Shown in pieces: positions 33,778 to 41,350 of a stretch of 61,077 bases of DNA. The DNA lies in contig NZ_VCJS01000064.1 of assembly GCF_005893125.1 (NCBI RefSeq), forward strand, positions 1-61,077, written 5' to 3'. A program made the position numbers and the translations under genes. Position 1 is the stretch's first letter. Every line of letters starts with the position of its first letter. Origin of the DNA: Nonomuraea basaltis (GTDB taxonomy: Bacteria; Actinomycetota; Actinomycetes; Streptosporangiales; Streptosporangiaceae). The notes beneath the pieces are model-generated. The model was not told the origin of the DNA. It worked only from the letters and a program-made list of their open reading frames with translations, and did not search any database.

Positions 33778-33805
33778 GGGAACTCAGGAGGCCCCCGAGG
33801 CGTTG
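33778..33805 (+). promoter_or_regulatory. SigE-type ECF promoter upstream of sigE
   Basis: GGGAAC (33778-33783) is followed after 17 bases by CGTTG (33801-33805), fitting the GGAAC / CGTT pattern of mycobacterial SigE-group promoters. It lies about 100 bases before the preferred sigE start and points at sigE, so it predicts autoregulation. Confidence 0.6.
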
Positions 33806-33908
33806 CAGGTTTAAACGGGCTTTGCCGGTCCGGAGGGCAGGCAGTGCGCACGAAGGGACGAAACCAGGCACTATGGCGATAGCGGTGGTCCCAGAGAGAG
33901 GAGTTCTG

Positions 33909-34505
33909 GTGGACGAAAGTGACCACCAGACGGATGCTCCCGTGTCGTCTGACTGGACTCCTCCCACGTGGGAGGAAGTGGTGCGGACGCATTCCGCACG
34001 TGTGTATCGGCTTGCGTACCGGCTGACCGGCAACGTTCACGATGCCGAGGACCTCACACAGGAGGTCTTCGTCCGAGTCTTCAGGTCGCTGTCGAGCTAC
34101 ACCCCCGGCACGTTCGAGGGGTGGCTGCACCGAATCACGACCAACCTGTTCCTCGACATGGCGCGGCGCAAGCAGCGCATCAGGTTCGAGGGGCTGGCCG
34201 ACGACGCCGCCGAGCGGCTGCGCGGCCGGGAGCCGTCTCCGGCGCAGGCGTTCGACGACGCGCACCTCGAGCCCGACATCCAGGCCGCCCTCGACGCACT
34301 CGCACCTGAGTTCCGGGCCGCGATCGTGCTGTGCGACATCGAGGGTCTGTCCTATGAGGAGATCGCGGCCACGCTCGGCGTCAAGCTGGGTACGGTCCGA
34401 AGCCGTATTCACCGTGGCCGGGCGCAGTTGCGGGAGGCGCTCGATCATCGGGCCCCCCGTAATTCTCAACTCCCCCCGACCGTGATCCGTGGGGAGGAAG
34501 TCTGA
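33909..34505 (+). CDS. sigE: ECF RNA polymerase sigma factor SigE
   Basis: An ECF sigma factor of about 198 aa that directs RNA polymerase to envelope-stress genes. Region 2 is seen as VYRLAYRLTGNVHDAEDLTQEVFVRVF and region 4 as LCDIEGLSYEEIAATLGVKLGTVRSRIHRGR. GTG at 33909 has AGAGAGGAG 6 bases upstream and is preferred; the in-frame ATG at 33873 would add 12 residues but has a weak ribosome site. The anti-sigma gene starts one base after its stop, and htrA and tatB follow, the M. tuberculosis Rv1221-Rv1224 order. Confidence 0.94.
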   Translation: MDESDHQTDAPVSSDWTPPTWEEVVRTHSARVYRLAYRLTGNVHDAEDLTQEVFVRVFRSLSSYTPGTFEGWLHRITTNLFLDMARRKQRIRFEGLADDAAERLRGREPSPAQAFDDAHLEPDIQAALDALAPEFRAAIVLCDIEGLSYEEIAATLGVKLGTVRSRIHRGRAQLREALDHRAPRNSQLPPTVIRGEEV

Positions 34506-34506
34506 T

Positions 34507-35031
34507 ATGGCTCATCTTGGAGAACGTGTTTCCGCACTCGTCGACGGGGAGCTCAACCACCACGAACGCGAGCGCGCGCTGGCACATCTGACGTTCTGTG
34601 CCGACTGCCGGCACGAGGTCGAGTCGATGCGGGCGCTGAAGTCGCGCCTGCGCTCGCTCGACACCCCGGTGATGCCCGCCGACCTGACGATGTCCCTGCT
34701 CCGGATGGCGGAGCCGGGAGGGCCACTGCCGCCGAGGGAGCGCCCTTTCCCCGCGCGTACGTTCGGGGGAGTGCCCATCCCTGGGCCGCACAGCATCGCC
34801 CCCCTGGACAACCGCCCGCGCCGGGACGCCCCTGGCGGGGTCTCGGGCCCTGGGCGGGGTGGTAGGCGGCGCACGACATACGTCGCGGTGAGCGTCGTTT
34901 CCGCCGCCGTGGCGCTCGGGACGTTCTTCGCCGTGTCGGGCGCCGGGCAGAGCTCGAACACGCCGCCCGTCGAGCTCTGGAGGGTCCAGGAGTCGCCGAC
35001 AAACAACGTGCCCTCGATCGCCACACCTTGA
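34507..35031 (+). CDS. rseA: Zinc-finger anti-sigma factor (RseA-like) of SigE
   Basis: A 174-aa membrane protein that should hold SigE inactive. The zinc-binding anti-sigma motif H-x3-C-x2-C is present as HLTFCADC at about residues 27-34, with an earlier His in LNHHERERA. A basic linker (GRGGRRRTTY) precedes one membrane helix (about 121-142) and a short outside tail. The start, one base after the sigE stop, implies coupled translation. Release would require proteolysis or phosphorylation, as known in mycobacteria; no cleavage site can be assigned. Confidence 0.88.
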   Translation: MAHLGERVSALVDGELNHHERERALAHLTFCADCRHEVESMRALKSRLRSLDTPVMPADLTMSLLRMAEPGGPLPPRERPFPARTFGGVPIPGPHSIAPLDNRPRRDAPGGVSGPGRGGRRRTTYVAVSVVSAAVALGTFFAVSGAGQSSNTPPVELWRVQESPTNNVPSIATP

Positions 35032-35102
35032 TGCCCGGATATGCCTGGGATGCTCGGGTTGGCGTAGTCCATGACGCCAGGGGCATACGATCTGGGTTCG
35101 GG

Positions 35103-35129
35103 ATTTGTCACAAGCGATTCATGACAAAT
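35103..35129. promoter_or_regulatory. Inverted repeat upstream of htrA
   Basis: ATTTGTC (35103-35109) is mirrored by GACAAAT (35123-35129) with a 13-base spacer, in an AT-richer patch about 70-95 bases before the htrA start. It looks like an operator for a dimeric regulator; none is identified. Confidence 0.4.
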
Positions 35130-35198
35130 GCTTTATGACCCTCGTATGCCGCAAGCGCGAGGATTGCGGTGGCCGAGCCAAGGAGTGGTGAGACTTAG

Positions 35199-37028
35199 AT
35201 GACCGACGAGACGCGCCCCACTGAAGGACGCACGCCGTCGGACTACCCCGAGCCACAGGGGCGGCCGAACTTCCTGCCCGCGGACAACCCCGCCGAACAG
35301 CCGGGCAGGCGGCCGGAGCCGCCCGCCTCGTTCGGCAGCTCATGGGGTGACCCGTCGGGGCGCCCAGAGGTTTCCGGCGCGCCGCCGTACGAGAATCGCT
35401 CGCACGACGGCTCCCCCCAGAGTGGCCCTTCCTACGGTGCCCCTTCCTACTCCGCCTCCGCCGACAACCCGCCCCAGAGCGGGGCGTCGTACGGCCCTCC
35501 GTCGTTCGGCGCGCCCGGCGGCCCCCGTCCGTATGAGAGCCCGTCCTTCGGCCTCCCGGACAGTGGTGCTCGTCCGTATGAGGGGCCGTCCTTCGGCTCT
35601 CCGGACAGCGGTGCTCACTCATATGAGGGCTCGTGGTCCGGCTCTCCGGACGGCGGTGCTCGTCCGTATGAGGGGCCGTCGTTCGGCTCTCCGGACAGCG
35701 GCACTCGTTCGTTTGAGAGCCCGTCCTATGGACCTCCCGACAGCGGTCCCTCGTATGGGGGGCCGGACAGCGGGACGCGGTCCTATGAGAGCCCGCCGTT
35801 CGGCGGCGGGACCCCGCCGCCGCCTCCTCCGCGCCAGGCGCTCGGCATGGGCGCCAGCTGGGCGCCGCCACCTCCCGGCGGGACGCCGCGGCGCGGACCC
35901 GGCACCGGCGTCCTGGTCGCGATCGCCGTGGCGATCGCCCTGGTGGCGTCGACGCTGGGCAGCTTCGGCACCTACCTGCTCACCAAGCCGAGCAGCGACG
36001 CCAACGACCCGTCATACAGCCTCGGCCCGTTGCCGTCGGGCGCCATCAACCGGGCGCCAGACTCGGTGGCCGGCGTGGCCTCCCGGGTGCTGCCCAGCGT
36101 GGTGTCTCTCGAGGTCGGCAACGGCTCCAGCACTGAGGGCGCGTCCGGCTCCGGCTTCCTGATCAAGAACGGCTACGTGGTCACCAACAACCACGTGGTC
36201 TCCCTGGCCGCGCAGGGCGGCGGCGAGATCCGGATCATGTTCAACAACCGGAAGACCACCTCGGGCCGCATCGTCGGCCGCGACCCGGGCTCCGACCTGG
36301 CCGTGGTCAAGCCGGAGGAGACGTTCGGCACCCCGGAGATCATCCTCGGCAACTCCGACCAGGTCGTGGTCGGCGACCCCGTCATCGCCATCGGCTCCCC
36401 GCTGGGCCTGACCGGCACGGTGACGACGGGCATCGTCAGCTCGCTCAACCGCCCGGTCATCGCCGGCGACGACACCGGCACCAGCACCGAGGAACCGGCG
36501 TACATCAGCGCCATCCAGACGGACGCCGCGATCAACCCGGGCAACTCGGGCGGGCCGCTGGTGAACAGCAAGGGCGAGGTCGTCGGCGTGAACTCGGCGA
36601 TCGCCACCCTCAGCCGGTCGGTGACCGGCCAGAGCGGCAGCATCGGCCTGGGCTTCGCGATCCCGGTCAACCAGACGCGGCGGGTGGCCGAGGACCTGAT
36701 CAGCACGGGGCGGGCCAAGCGGCCGAAGATCGGCATCACGCTGGACAAGGAGTACCGCGGGCAGGGCGTGAAGATCGCGTCCGCGCCCGCCGGGGGGCGG
36801 CAGCCGGTGGACGCCAACGGGCCTGCCGACAAGGCGGGGCTCAAGGCGGGTGATGTGATCCTGGAGATCGATGGGCTGACGCTGCAGGATGGGAACGAGC
36901 TGATCGCGCTCATCCGGAGCAAGGCGCCGGGTGCCAAGATCACCATCAAGTACGAACGCGCCGGCCAGCAACGCACCGCCACGCTGGTGGTTGTTGCCGA
37001 TGATGAGCCGTCGCCGTCGCCGTCTTGA
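35199..37028 (+). CDS. htrA: HtrA/DegP-like membrane serine protease with PDZ domain
   Basis: A 609-aa envelope protease that degrades or processes misfolded extracytoplasmic proteins. Order: a 230-residue cytoplasmic Pro/Ser/Gly region with 15-residue repeats, one membrane helix (about 238-262), a trypsin-like domain and a C-terminal PDZ domain (about 510-600). The triad is His in TNNHVV, Asp in GSDLAVV and Ser in NPGNSGGPL. The long repeat-rich N-terminus is typical of actinobacterial HtrA. It follows sigE and its anti-sigma gene and probably belongs to that response. A short hairpin overlaps its stop. Confidence 0.94.
   Translation: MTDETRPTEGRTPSDYPEPQGRPNFLPADNPAEQPGRRPEPPASFGSSWGDPSGRPEVSGAPPYENRSHDGSPQSGPSYGAPSYSASADNPPQSGASYGPPSFGAPGGPRPYESPSFGLPDSGARPYEGPSFGSPDSGAHSYEGSWSGSPDGGARPYEGPSFGSPDSGTRSFESPSYGPPDSGPSYGGPDSGTRSYESPPFGGGTPPPPPPRQALGMGASWAPPPPGGTPRRGPGTGVLVAIAVAIALVASTLGSFGTYLLTKPSSDANDPSYSLGPLPSGAINRAPDSVAGVASRVLPSVVSLEVGNGSSTEGASGSGFLIKNGYVVTNNHVVSLAAQGGGEIRIMFNNRKTTSGRIVGRDPGSDLAVVKPEETFGTPEIILGNSDQVVVGDPVIAIGSPLGLTGTVTTGIVSSLNRPVIAGDDTGTSTEEPAYISAIQTDAAINPGNSGGPLVNSKGEVVGVNSAIATLSRSVTGQSGSIGLGFAIPVNQTRRVAEDLISTGRAKRPKIGITLDKEYRGQGVKIASAPAGGRQPVDANGPADKAGLKAGDVILEIDGLTLQDGNELIALIRSKAPGAKITIKYERAGQQRTATLVVVADDEPSPSPS
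35526..35750 (+). repeat. 45-bp tandem repeats in htrA
   Basis: Four 45-bp units (35526, 35571, 35616, 35661) and a shorter fifth encode variants of RPYEGPSFGSPDSGA. They lie in the cytoplasmic disordered part of HtrA. Copy number may vary among strains. Confidence 0.85.
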
Positions 37029-37042
37029 TCATCTTTATCAAG
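37024..37042. terminator. Hairpin over the htrA stop codon
   Basis: CTTGAT (37024-37029) pairs with ATCAAG (37037-37042), loop CATCTTT; the TGA stop is in the first arm. Stem is AT-rich and short, so it is a weak terminator at best. Confidence 0.3.
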
Positions 37043-37261
37043 GGCATTTGAGGCCGGAGTTGTCCAAGCGCGGTGTCCGCGATCCAGGCCAAGGAGGCGG
37101 TGCCGGTCTGTGCGCCGAGGGGTGTGTGCTTGGCGGGGGCTTCGGGATTGGGGCGGTGGGTGGTATCGGTAGGGGAGCGACCGACCTACGCCCCGGAGCC
37201 CTTAGTCTGTGGATAGGCCGGGGTTGTCCTCGGAGGCGTTGGACTGCGGTAGGAGCTCACG

Positions 37262-37624
37262 GTGTTCGGACTCGGGTGGATGGAGATCGGAGCGCTGATC
37301 GTCATCGCGCTGCTCGTCTTCGGTCCCGAAAAACTGCCTCAGGCCGCCGCGCAGGCCGGCAAGACACTTCGCAACCTGCGCCGGATGGCGAACAACGCGC
37401 GAGACGACCTTCGCGCCGGTCTGGGCCCGGAGTTCCAGAACTTCGACCCGGCCGACCTCAACCCGAAGAACTTCGTCCGCAAGCACCTCTTGGACGACAT
37501 CGAGAACGACTGGAACGACAAGCCCCGCGAGCTGGAGCCGGCCACGACGGCCCCCTACGCGTCCGACCCGGTGGACGAGCTGGGCTACGGCGAGCTCCCG
37601 CCCTACGACTCGGAAGCGACCTGA
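37262..37624 (+). CDS. tatB: Twin-arginine translocase subunit TatB
   Basis: A 120-aa membrane protein of the Tat export machine. It has the short N-terminal helix with conserved Glu and the FGPEKLP hinge, then an amphipathic helix rich in Ala, Arg and Lys (AAAQAGKTLRNLRRMANNARDDL), then a polar tail. The start is GTG at 37262 and the place after htrA matches Rv1224. TatB rather than TatA is supported by position and the longer tail. 233 bases without a convincing gene precede it. Confidence 0.92.
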   Translation: MFGLGWMEIGALIVIALLVFGPEKLPQAAAQAGKTLRNLRRMANNARDDLRAGLGPEFQNFDPADLNPKNFVRKHLLDDIENDWNDKPRELEPATTAPYASDPVDELGYGELPPYDSEAT

Positions 37625-37653
37625 CGAGGCCCCGAGTACTACAGTTCTGAGGT

Positions 37654-38022
37654 GTGAGCGACAACACCGCGGCCATCGAGGAGGGCGCCAAGAAGTCCGG
37701 CATCCTCTGGCTCACCCTTGACCGTCCCCGTCTGGCCTGGCACGCCTGGCACGACGGTGGGATCTACCTGGTGACCGGCGGCGAGGAGCAGGAGCTGCCG
37801 GGGCTCGACGCCCTCGACCGGGTCCACGTGACGCTGCGCAGCAAGGACAACGGGGCCAGGCTGGTGGAGTTCGACGCGGCGGTCTCCGTCGTCGACCAGG
37901 CCGCGGCGGCCGATGCCGTGGCGGTGCTGGCCAAGGAGCGGCTCAACGCCCGCGACAGCGAGCACCTGACCGAGCGCTGGGCCCGCGAGTCCACCGTCCT
38001 GCGGCTCACCCCCGAGCGCTGA
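37654..38022 (+). CDS. Conserved hypothetical protein near tatB
   Basis: A 122-aa soluble protein with alternating strands (ILWLTLDRPRLAWHAWHDGGIYLVTGG, VHVTLRSKDNGARLVEFDAAVSVV) and a helical C-terminus. The pattern recalls a split-barrel, pyridoxamine-oxidase-like fold but no cofactor motif is clear. It starts 29 bases after tatB and may share its transcript; it overlaps the convergent EamA gene by 17 bases. Function unknown. Confidence 0.65.
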   Translation: MSDNTAAIEEGAKKSGILWLTLDRPRLAWHAWHDGGIYLVTGGEEQELPGLDALDRVHVTLRSKDNGARLVEFDAAVSVVDQAAAADAVAVLAKERLNARDSEHLTERWARESTVLRLTPER

Positions 38023-38974
38023 CCTCGCTCGGCCCCGGGACGGGCTCGTCGAGCGCCACCTCGGGTGCCGGCTGGGCGGAGGCGGTGGCGGTCTGGGCGA
38101 GGAAGGCGCCGGACAGGACGATCAGGCCGCCCAAGATCTGGAAGACGCCGAGCGTCTCGCCGACCAGCGCCCACGCCACCACCGCGCCGCCGATGACCTC
38201 AAGGGACGCGACTGTGGCGCCCACCGCGGCCGACAGCCGCCGCACGGCGTTGACGCCCAGGATGTACGCGATCGCGGTGGCGACCAGCACCATCCACAGG
38301 TACGCCCCCAGCACCGGCAGCGTCTGCCCGCCCTCCGGCGTGGCGGAGACGGTGAAGGCGTCCCAGGGGATGTTCCACGGGCGCGCGAACGGGACCAGCA
38401 CCACGGCCGCCCCCGCCATGCCCCAGGCGATCAGGCCGAGCGGGTCCACGTCGTCGCCGAAGCTATCGCTCATGATGAAATATCCGGCGCAGCACGCCCC
38501 GGCCAGCAGCCCCAGCAGCAGGCCGAGCGCGTCCAGCCGCAGCCCCTGCCACGCCTCGACGACGATCGCGAGGCCCACGACGGCGACGACCGCACCGACG
38601 TAGGCGGCTCGCGCGAGCCGGATCTTGCGGACGATCCGCACCCAGGCCACCACCATCACCGGAGCCATGAACTCCAGCAGCAGCGCGATCCCCACAGGCA
38701 GCCGCGTGATCGCGACGAAGTACAGCGACTGCACCCCGGCCACCGCCATGACCGCGTACAGCCCGAGGAACGGCAGCCTGGACCTCGGGATGCGCAGCGC
38801 CTGTGGCTTGACCACGGCCAGCACGGCGAGCAGCAGCAGCCCTGCGCCCGCCATCCGCGTCCACACGGCCTCGATCGGCGCCAGCCCGGCGCTGATGAGG
38901 TATTTCGCCATGGGTCCCGAGAACGCGAAACACCACGAGGACACAAAAGCGAGCCCCAGTCCCGCATACCTCAT
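38006..38974 (-). CDS. EamA/DMT-family transporter (RhtA-like)
   Basis: A 322-aa membrane protein with ten hydrophobic helices in two EamA halves (roughly residues 8-145 and 150-300). The second-half segment VGATVASLEVIGGAVVAWALVGETLGVFQILGGLIVL is characteristic of drug/metabolite exporters, many of which export amino acids or nucleosides. No substrate can be named. A short palindrome lies at its start region. Confidence 0.85.
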   Translation of the reverse strand: MRYAGLGLAFVSSWCFAFSGPMAKYLISAGLAPIEAVWTRMAGAGLLLLAVLAVVKPQALRIPRSRLPFLGLYAVMAVAGVQSLYFVAITRLPVGIALLLEFMAPVMVVAWVRIVRKIRLARAAYVGAVVAVVGLAIVVEAWQGLRLDALGLLLGLLAGACCAGYFIMSDSFGDDVDPLGLIAWGMAGAAVVLVPFARPWNIPWDAFTVSATPEGGQTLPVLGAYLWMVLVATAIAYILGVNAVRRLSAAVGATVASLEVIGGAVVAWALVGETLGVFQILGGLIVLSGAFLAQTATASAQPAPEVALDEPVPGPSEVSARG

Positions 38975-38982
38975 CGCGCACC

Positions 38983-39011
38983 ACCTGCGTAGTAATTACC
39001 GTTAAGCAGGT
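38983..39011. promoter_or_regulatory. Palindromes upstream of the EamA transporter
   Basis: A perfect GTAATTAC (38992-38999) lies between ACCTGC (38983-38988) and GCAGGT (39006-39011). It is placed between the divergent transporter and MgtE-N genes and could be an operator or an AT-rich promoter part. Confidence 0.3.
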
Positions 39012-39070
39012 TTGATACTGACATGTCGGGCGTCCCGGGCGCAACGGGAAGGCGCTGTTAGCCTGGCCAC

Positions 39071-40279
39071 GTGCAGATCTTCGTGGCCCGGTTGCCGGGG
39101 ACCCCGGTCTTCGACCCGGCGGGGGATCAGATCGGCCGGGTCAGGGACGTCGTGGTCGGCCTGCGCCTCGGCCGCCGGCCCAACGTCCACGGCCTGGTGG
39201 TGGAGGTGCAGCCGCGCCGCCGCGTGTTCATGCCCATCACCCGGGTACGCCGCATCGAGGCCGGCTCCGTGGTCTTCACCGGCCGCATCAACATGCGCAG
39301 GTTCGAGCAGCGCGCCACCGAGACGCTGGTCGTCGGCGAGATGCTCGACCTGTCCGTACGCCTCGACGACCAGCCCGTGACCGTCTACGACGTGGCCATG
39401 GAGGAGGTCAAGCCGTCCAGCTGGGAGATCACCAGGGTCGCCGTCTACAAGGGCAGGCGGCGCGACCCGAGGGTCGTGGACTGGAACGAGGTGTCCGGGT
39501 TCGACACGCTGCAGAAGGACCAGGGGGCGGCCGGGCTGATCGCCGCGTTCGCGTCCATGCGGGCCGCCGACATGGCCAGCGCCCTGCACCAGCTGCCGAG
39601 CAAGCGGCGCGTCGAGATCGCCCGCGCCCTGAACGACGACCGCCTCGCCGACGTGCTGGAGGAGCTGCCACCCGACGACCAGATCGGCATCCTGGGCACG
39701 CTGGAGCCGGAGCGGGCGGCCGACGTCCTGGAGGAGATGGGCCCCGACGACGCCGCCGACCTGCTGCACGACCTGCCCGACGAGCAGGCGGCCGAGCTGC
39801 TGGCGCTGATGGAGCCGGGGGAGGCGGCCCCGGTGCGGCGGCTGCTGACGTACCCGGAGGACAGCGCGGGCGGCGTGATGACCAACGAGCCGGTGATCCT
39901 GCCGCCCACCGCCACGGTGGCCGAGGCGCTCGCGCACATCAGGCAGCAGGACCTGACGCCCGCGGTGGCGGCCCAGGTCTACGTGACCCGGCCGCCCACG
40001 GAGACGCCGACGGGGACATACCTGGGCGTCTCGCACTTCCAGCGCCTGCTGCGCGAGCCGCCGTCCACGCTGCTCGGCGGCGTGCTGGACCCGTCGATCG
40101 ACCCGATCAGGCCGGAGTTCACGCTGATCGAGGTCACCTCATACCTGGCGAACTACAACCTCGTCGCGGCCCCGGTGGTGGACGAGCTCGGCAGGCTCGT
40201 CGGCGCGGTGACCGTCGACGACGTACTGGACCACCTGCTTCCCGAGGACTGGCGCGAGGGGGCCGAGCGTGACCTCTGA
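39071..40279 (+). CDS. Soluble MgtE-N / CBS protein with PRC-barrel-like start
   Basis: A 402-aa protein: a beta-rich PRC-barrel-like part (1-110, DPAGDQIGRVRDVVVGL), an MgtE N-terminal domain of repeated short helices (about 165-285, LPPDDQIGILGTLEPERAADVLEEMGPDDAADLLHDLP) and a CBS pair to the end. It lacks the five membrane helices of the MgtE magnesium channel, so it is not a transporter by itself. In MgtE these two domains sense Mg2+ in the cytoplasm. The start is GTG at 39071 and the gene overlaps the DUF1003 gene by 11 bases. A Mg2+-sensing regulator or DUF1003 partner is inferred. Confidence 0.8.
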   Translation: MQIFVARLPGTPVFDPAGDQIGRVRDVVVGLRLGRRPNVHGLVVEVQPRRRVFMPITRVRRIEAGSVVFTGRINMRRFEQRATETLVVGEMLDLSVRLDDQPVTVYDVAMEEVKPSSWEITRVAVYKGRRRDPRVVDWNEVSGFDTLQKDQGAAGLIAAFASMRAADMASALHQLPSKRRVEIARALNDDRLADVLEELPPDDQIGILGTLEPERAADVLEEMGPDDAADLLHDLPDEQAAELLALMEPGEAAPVRRLLTYPEDSAGGVMTNEPVILPPTATVAEALAHIRQQDLTPAVAAQVYVTRPPTETPTGTYLGVSHFQRLLREPPSTLLGGVLDPSIDPIRPEFTLIEVTSYLANYNLVAAPVVDELGRLVGAVTVDDVLDHLLPEDWREGAERDL

Positions 40280-40745
40280 ACGACTGGACCAGCCCCGTGA
40301 CCTGCGCCGCTCGCTGCGGCCGCACTACGATCCCGAAGCGTTCGGCCGCCTCTCCGAGCGGATCGCCCGCTTTCTCGGCACGGCCAGGTTCATCGTCTAC
40401 ATGAGCGTGTTCGTCGCGGTCTGGGTGACCTGGAACGTGGCCGCGCCCGCGAACCTCAAGTTCGACCCGTACCCGTTCATCTTCCTCACGCTCATGCTGT
40501 CGCTGCAGGCCAGCTACGCGGCGCCGCTGATCCTGCTGGCCCAGAACAGGCAGGTCGACCGCGACCGCATCCAGTACGAGCAGGACCGCGAGACCGCCGA
40601 GCGCAACCAGGCCGAGATCGAGTATCTGACGCGCGAGATCGCCGAGCTCCGCATGGCCATCAACGAGGTCGCCACCCGCGACTACCTGAGGGCGGAGCTC
40701 GGACGGCTGGTGGAGGAGCTCAGGGAGCCGAGCCAGGGCCGTTGA
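40269..40745 (+). CDS. DUF1003 family membrane protein
   Basis: A 158-aa protein with two closely spaced membrane helices (about residues 40-58 and 68-88), a long C-terminal helical/coiled-coil tail (about 95-150) and the DUF1003 marks FIVYMSVFVAVWVTWN and SLQASYAAPLILLAQNRQ. It is coupled to the MgtE-N gene by overlap, so the two may form a complex. Function unknown. Its end overlaps the convergent MarR gene. Confidence 0.88.
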   Translation: MTSERLDQPRDLRRSLRPHYDPEAFGRLSERIARFLGTARFIVYMSVFVAVWVTWNVAAPANLKFDPYPFIFLTLMLSLQASYAAPLILLAQNRQVDRDRIQYEQDRETAERNQAEIEYLTREIAELRMAINEVATRDYLRAELGRLVEELREPSQGR

Positions 40746-41190
40746 CGTCGAGCTTGGCGAGCATCGCCCGCACCTGGCCGATCTCGCCCGCGTCCAGCAT
40801 GTCGAGGAACTGGGTCCTGATGCCGCGCAGGTAGGTGGGCGTCGCCTCGGCCAGGCGGGCGCCGCCGGCCTCCGTCAGCACCGCGAACAGGCCGCGGGCG
40901 TCATCCGCGCACGCCTCCCGCGACACCAGCCCGTCGCGCTGCAGCCGGTCGATGAGCCTGGTCAGGCCGCTGCGGGAGAGCAGCACGCGATCCGCGAGGT
41001 CGTTCATGCGCAGCCGCCGCTCGGGCGCCTCGGCCAGCTGCATGAGCACGTCGTACGAGGCCAGCGGCAGGTCGTGGGCGACGAGCAGCTCCGCCTCCAG
41101 GCGGCGGGTGATGCGCACCTGAGCACGCTGCAGCATCCGCCAGACCGCCAGTTCCTCGACGGTCAGGCCCTCGTCGCGCAGAAGAGTCAC
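40720..41190 (-). CDS. MarR-family transcriptional regulator
   Basis: A 156-aa winged-helix repressor-type protein. The MarR core is visible as YDVLMQLAEAPERRLRMNDLADRVLLSRSGLTRLIDRLQRDGLVSRE, then the wing DDARGLFAVLTEAGG. The start is GTG at 41190. It is divergent from mrp with 160 bases between them. Target and ligand are unknown. Confidence 0.9.
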   Translation of the reverse strand: MTLLRDEGLTVEELAVWRMLQRAQVRITRRLEAELLVAHDLPLASYDVLMQLAEAPERRLRMNDLADRVLLSRSGLTRLIDRLQRDGLVSREACADDARGLFAVLTEAGGARLAEATPTYLRGIRTQFLDMLDAGEIGQVRAMLAKLDVNGPGSAP

Positions 41191-41314
41191 GGAGTAACCT
41201 TAGGACGTCGTTGCACAGACATCTAACAGCACGGATTAACCCAGCGAGGCCTCCGGTTCATACGATGGAGGGGCATCCTCACTGGCGTCCTACGCCTGTC
41301 ACACATATACCGAC

Positions 41315-41350
41315 AAAGGAGGGCCGGCACTCCTTCGTGCCGAGACTTCG
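41315..41350 (+). promoter_or_regulatory. Bridged ribosome-binding site ahead of mrp
   Basis: A strong AAAGGAGGG lies at 41315-41323, 27 bases before the ATG, too far for direct use. A hairpin CGGCAC/GTGCCG (41325-41342, loop TCCTTC) sits between them and would shorten the gap to about 9 bases. The loop region CTCCTT (41330-41335) can instead pair with AAGGAG of the ribosome site (41316-41321). The two structures exclude each other. Confidence 0.4.

Noticed and set aside
37073..37216. Small GTG-started frame between htrA and tatB
   Set aside because: No clear ribosome site and composition unlike a protein; treated as non-coding leader.
41210..41227. MarR operator-like GTTGCACAGACATCTAAC upstream of the MarR gene
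   Set aside because: Only weak two-fold symmetry; position is suitable but the match is not better than chance.
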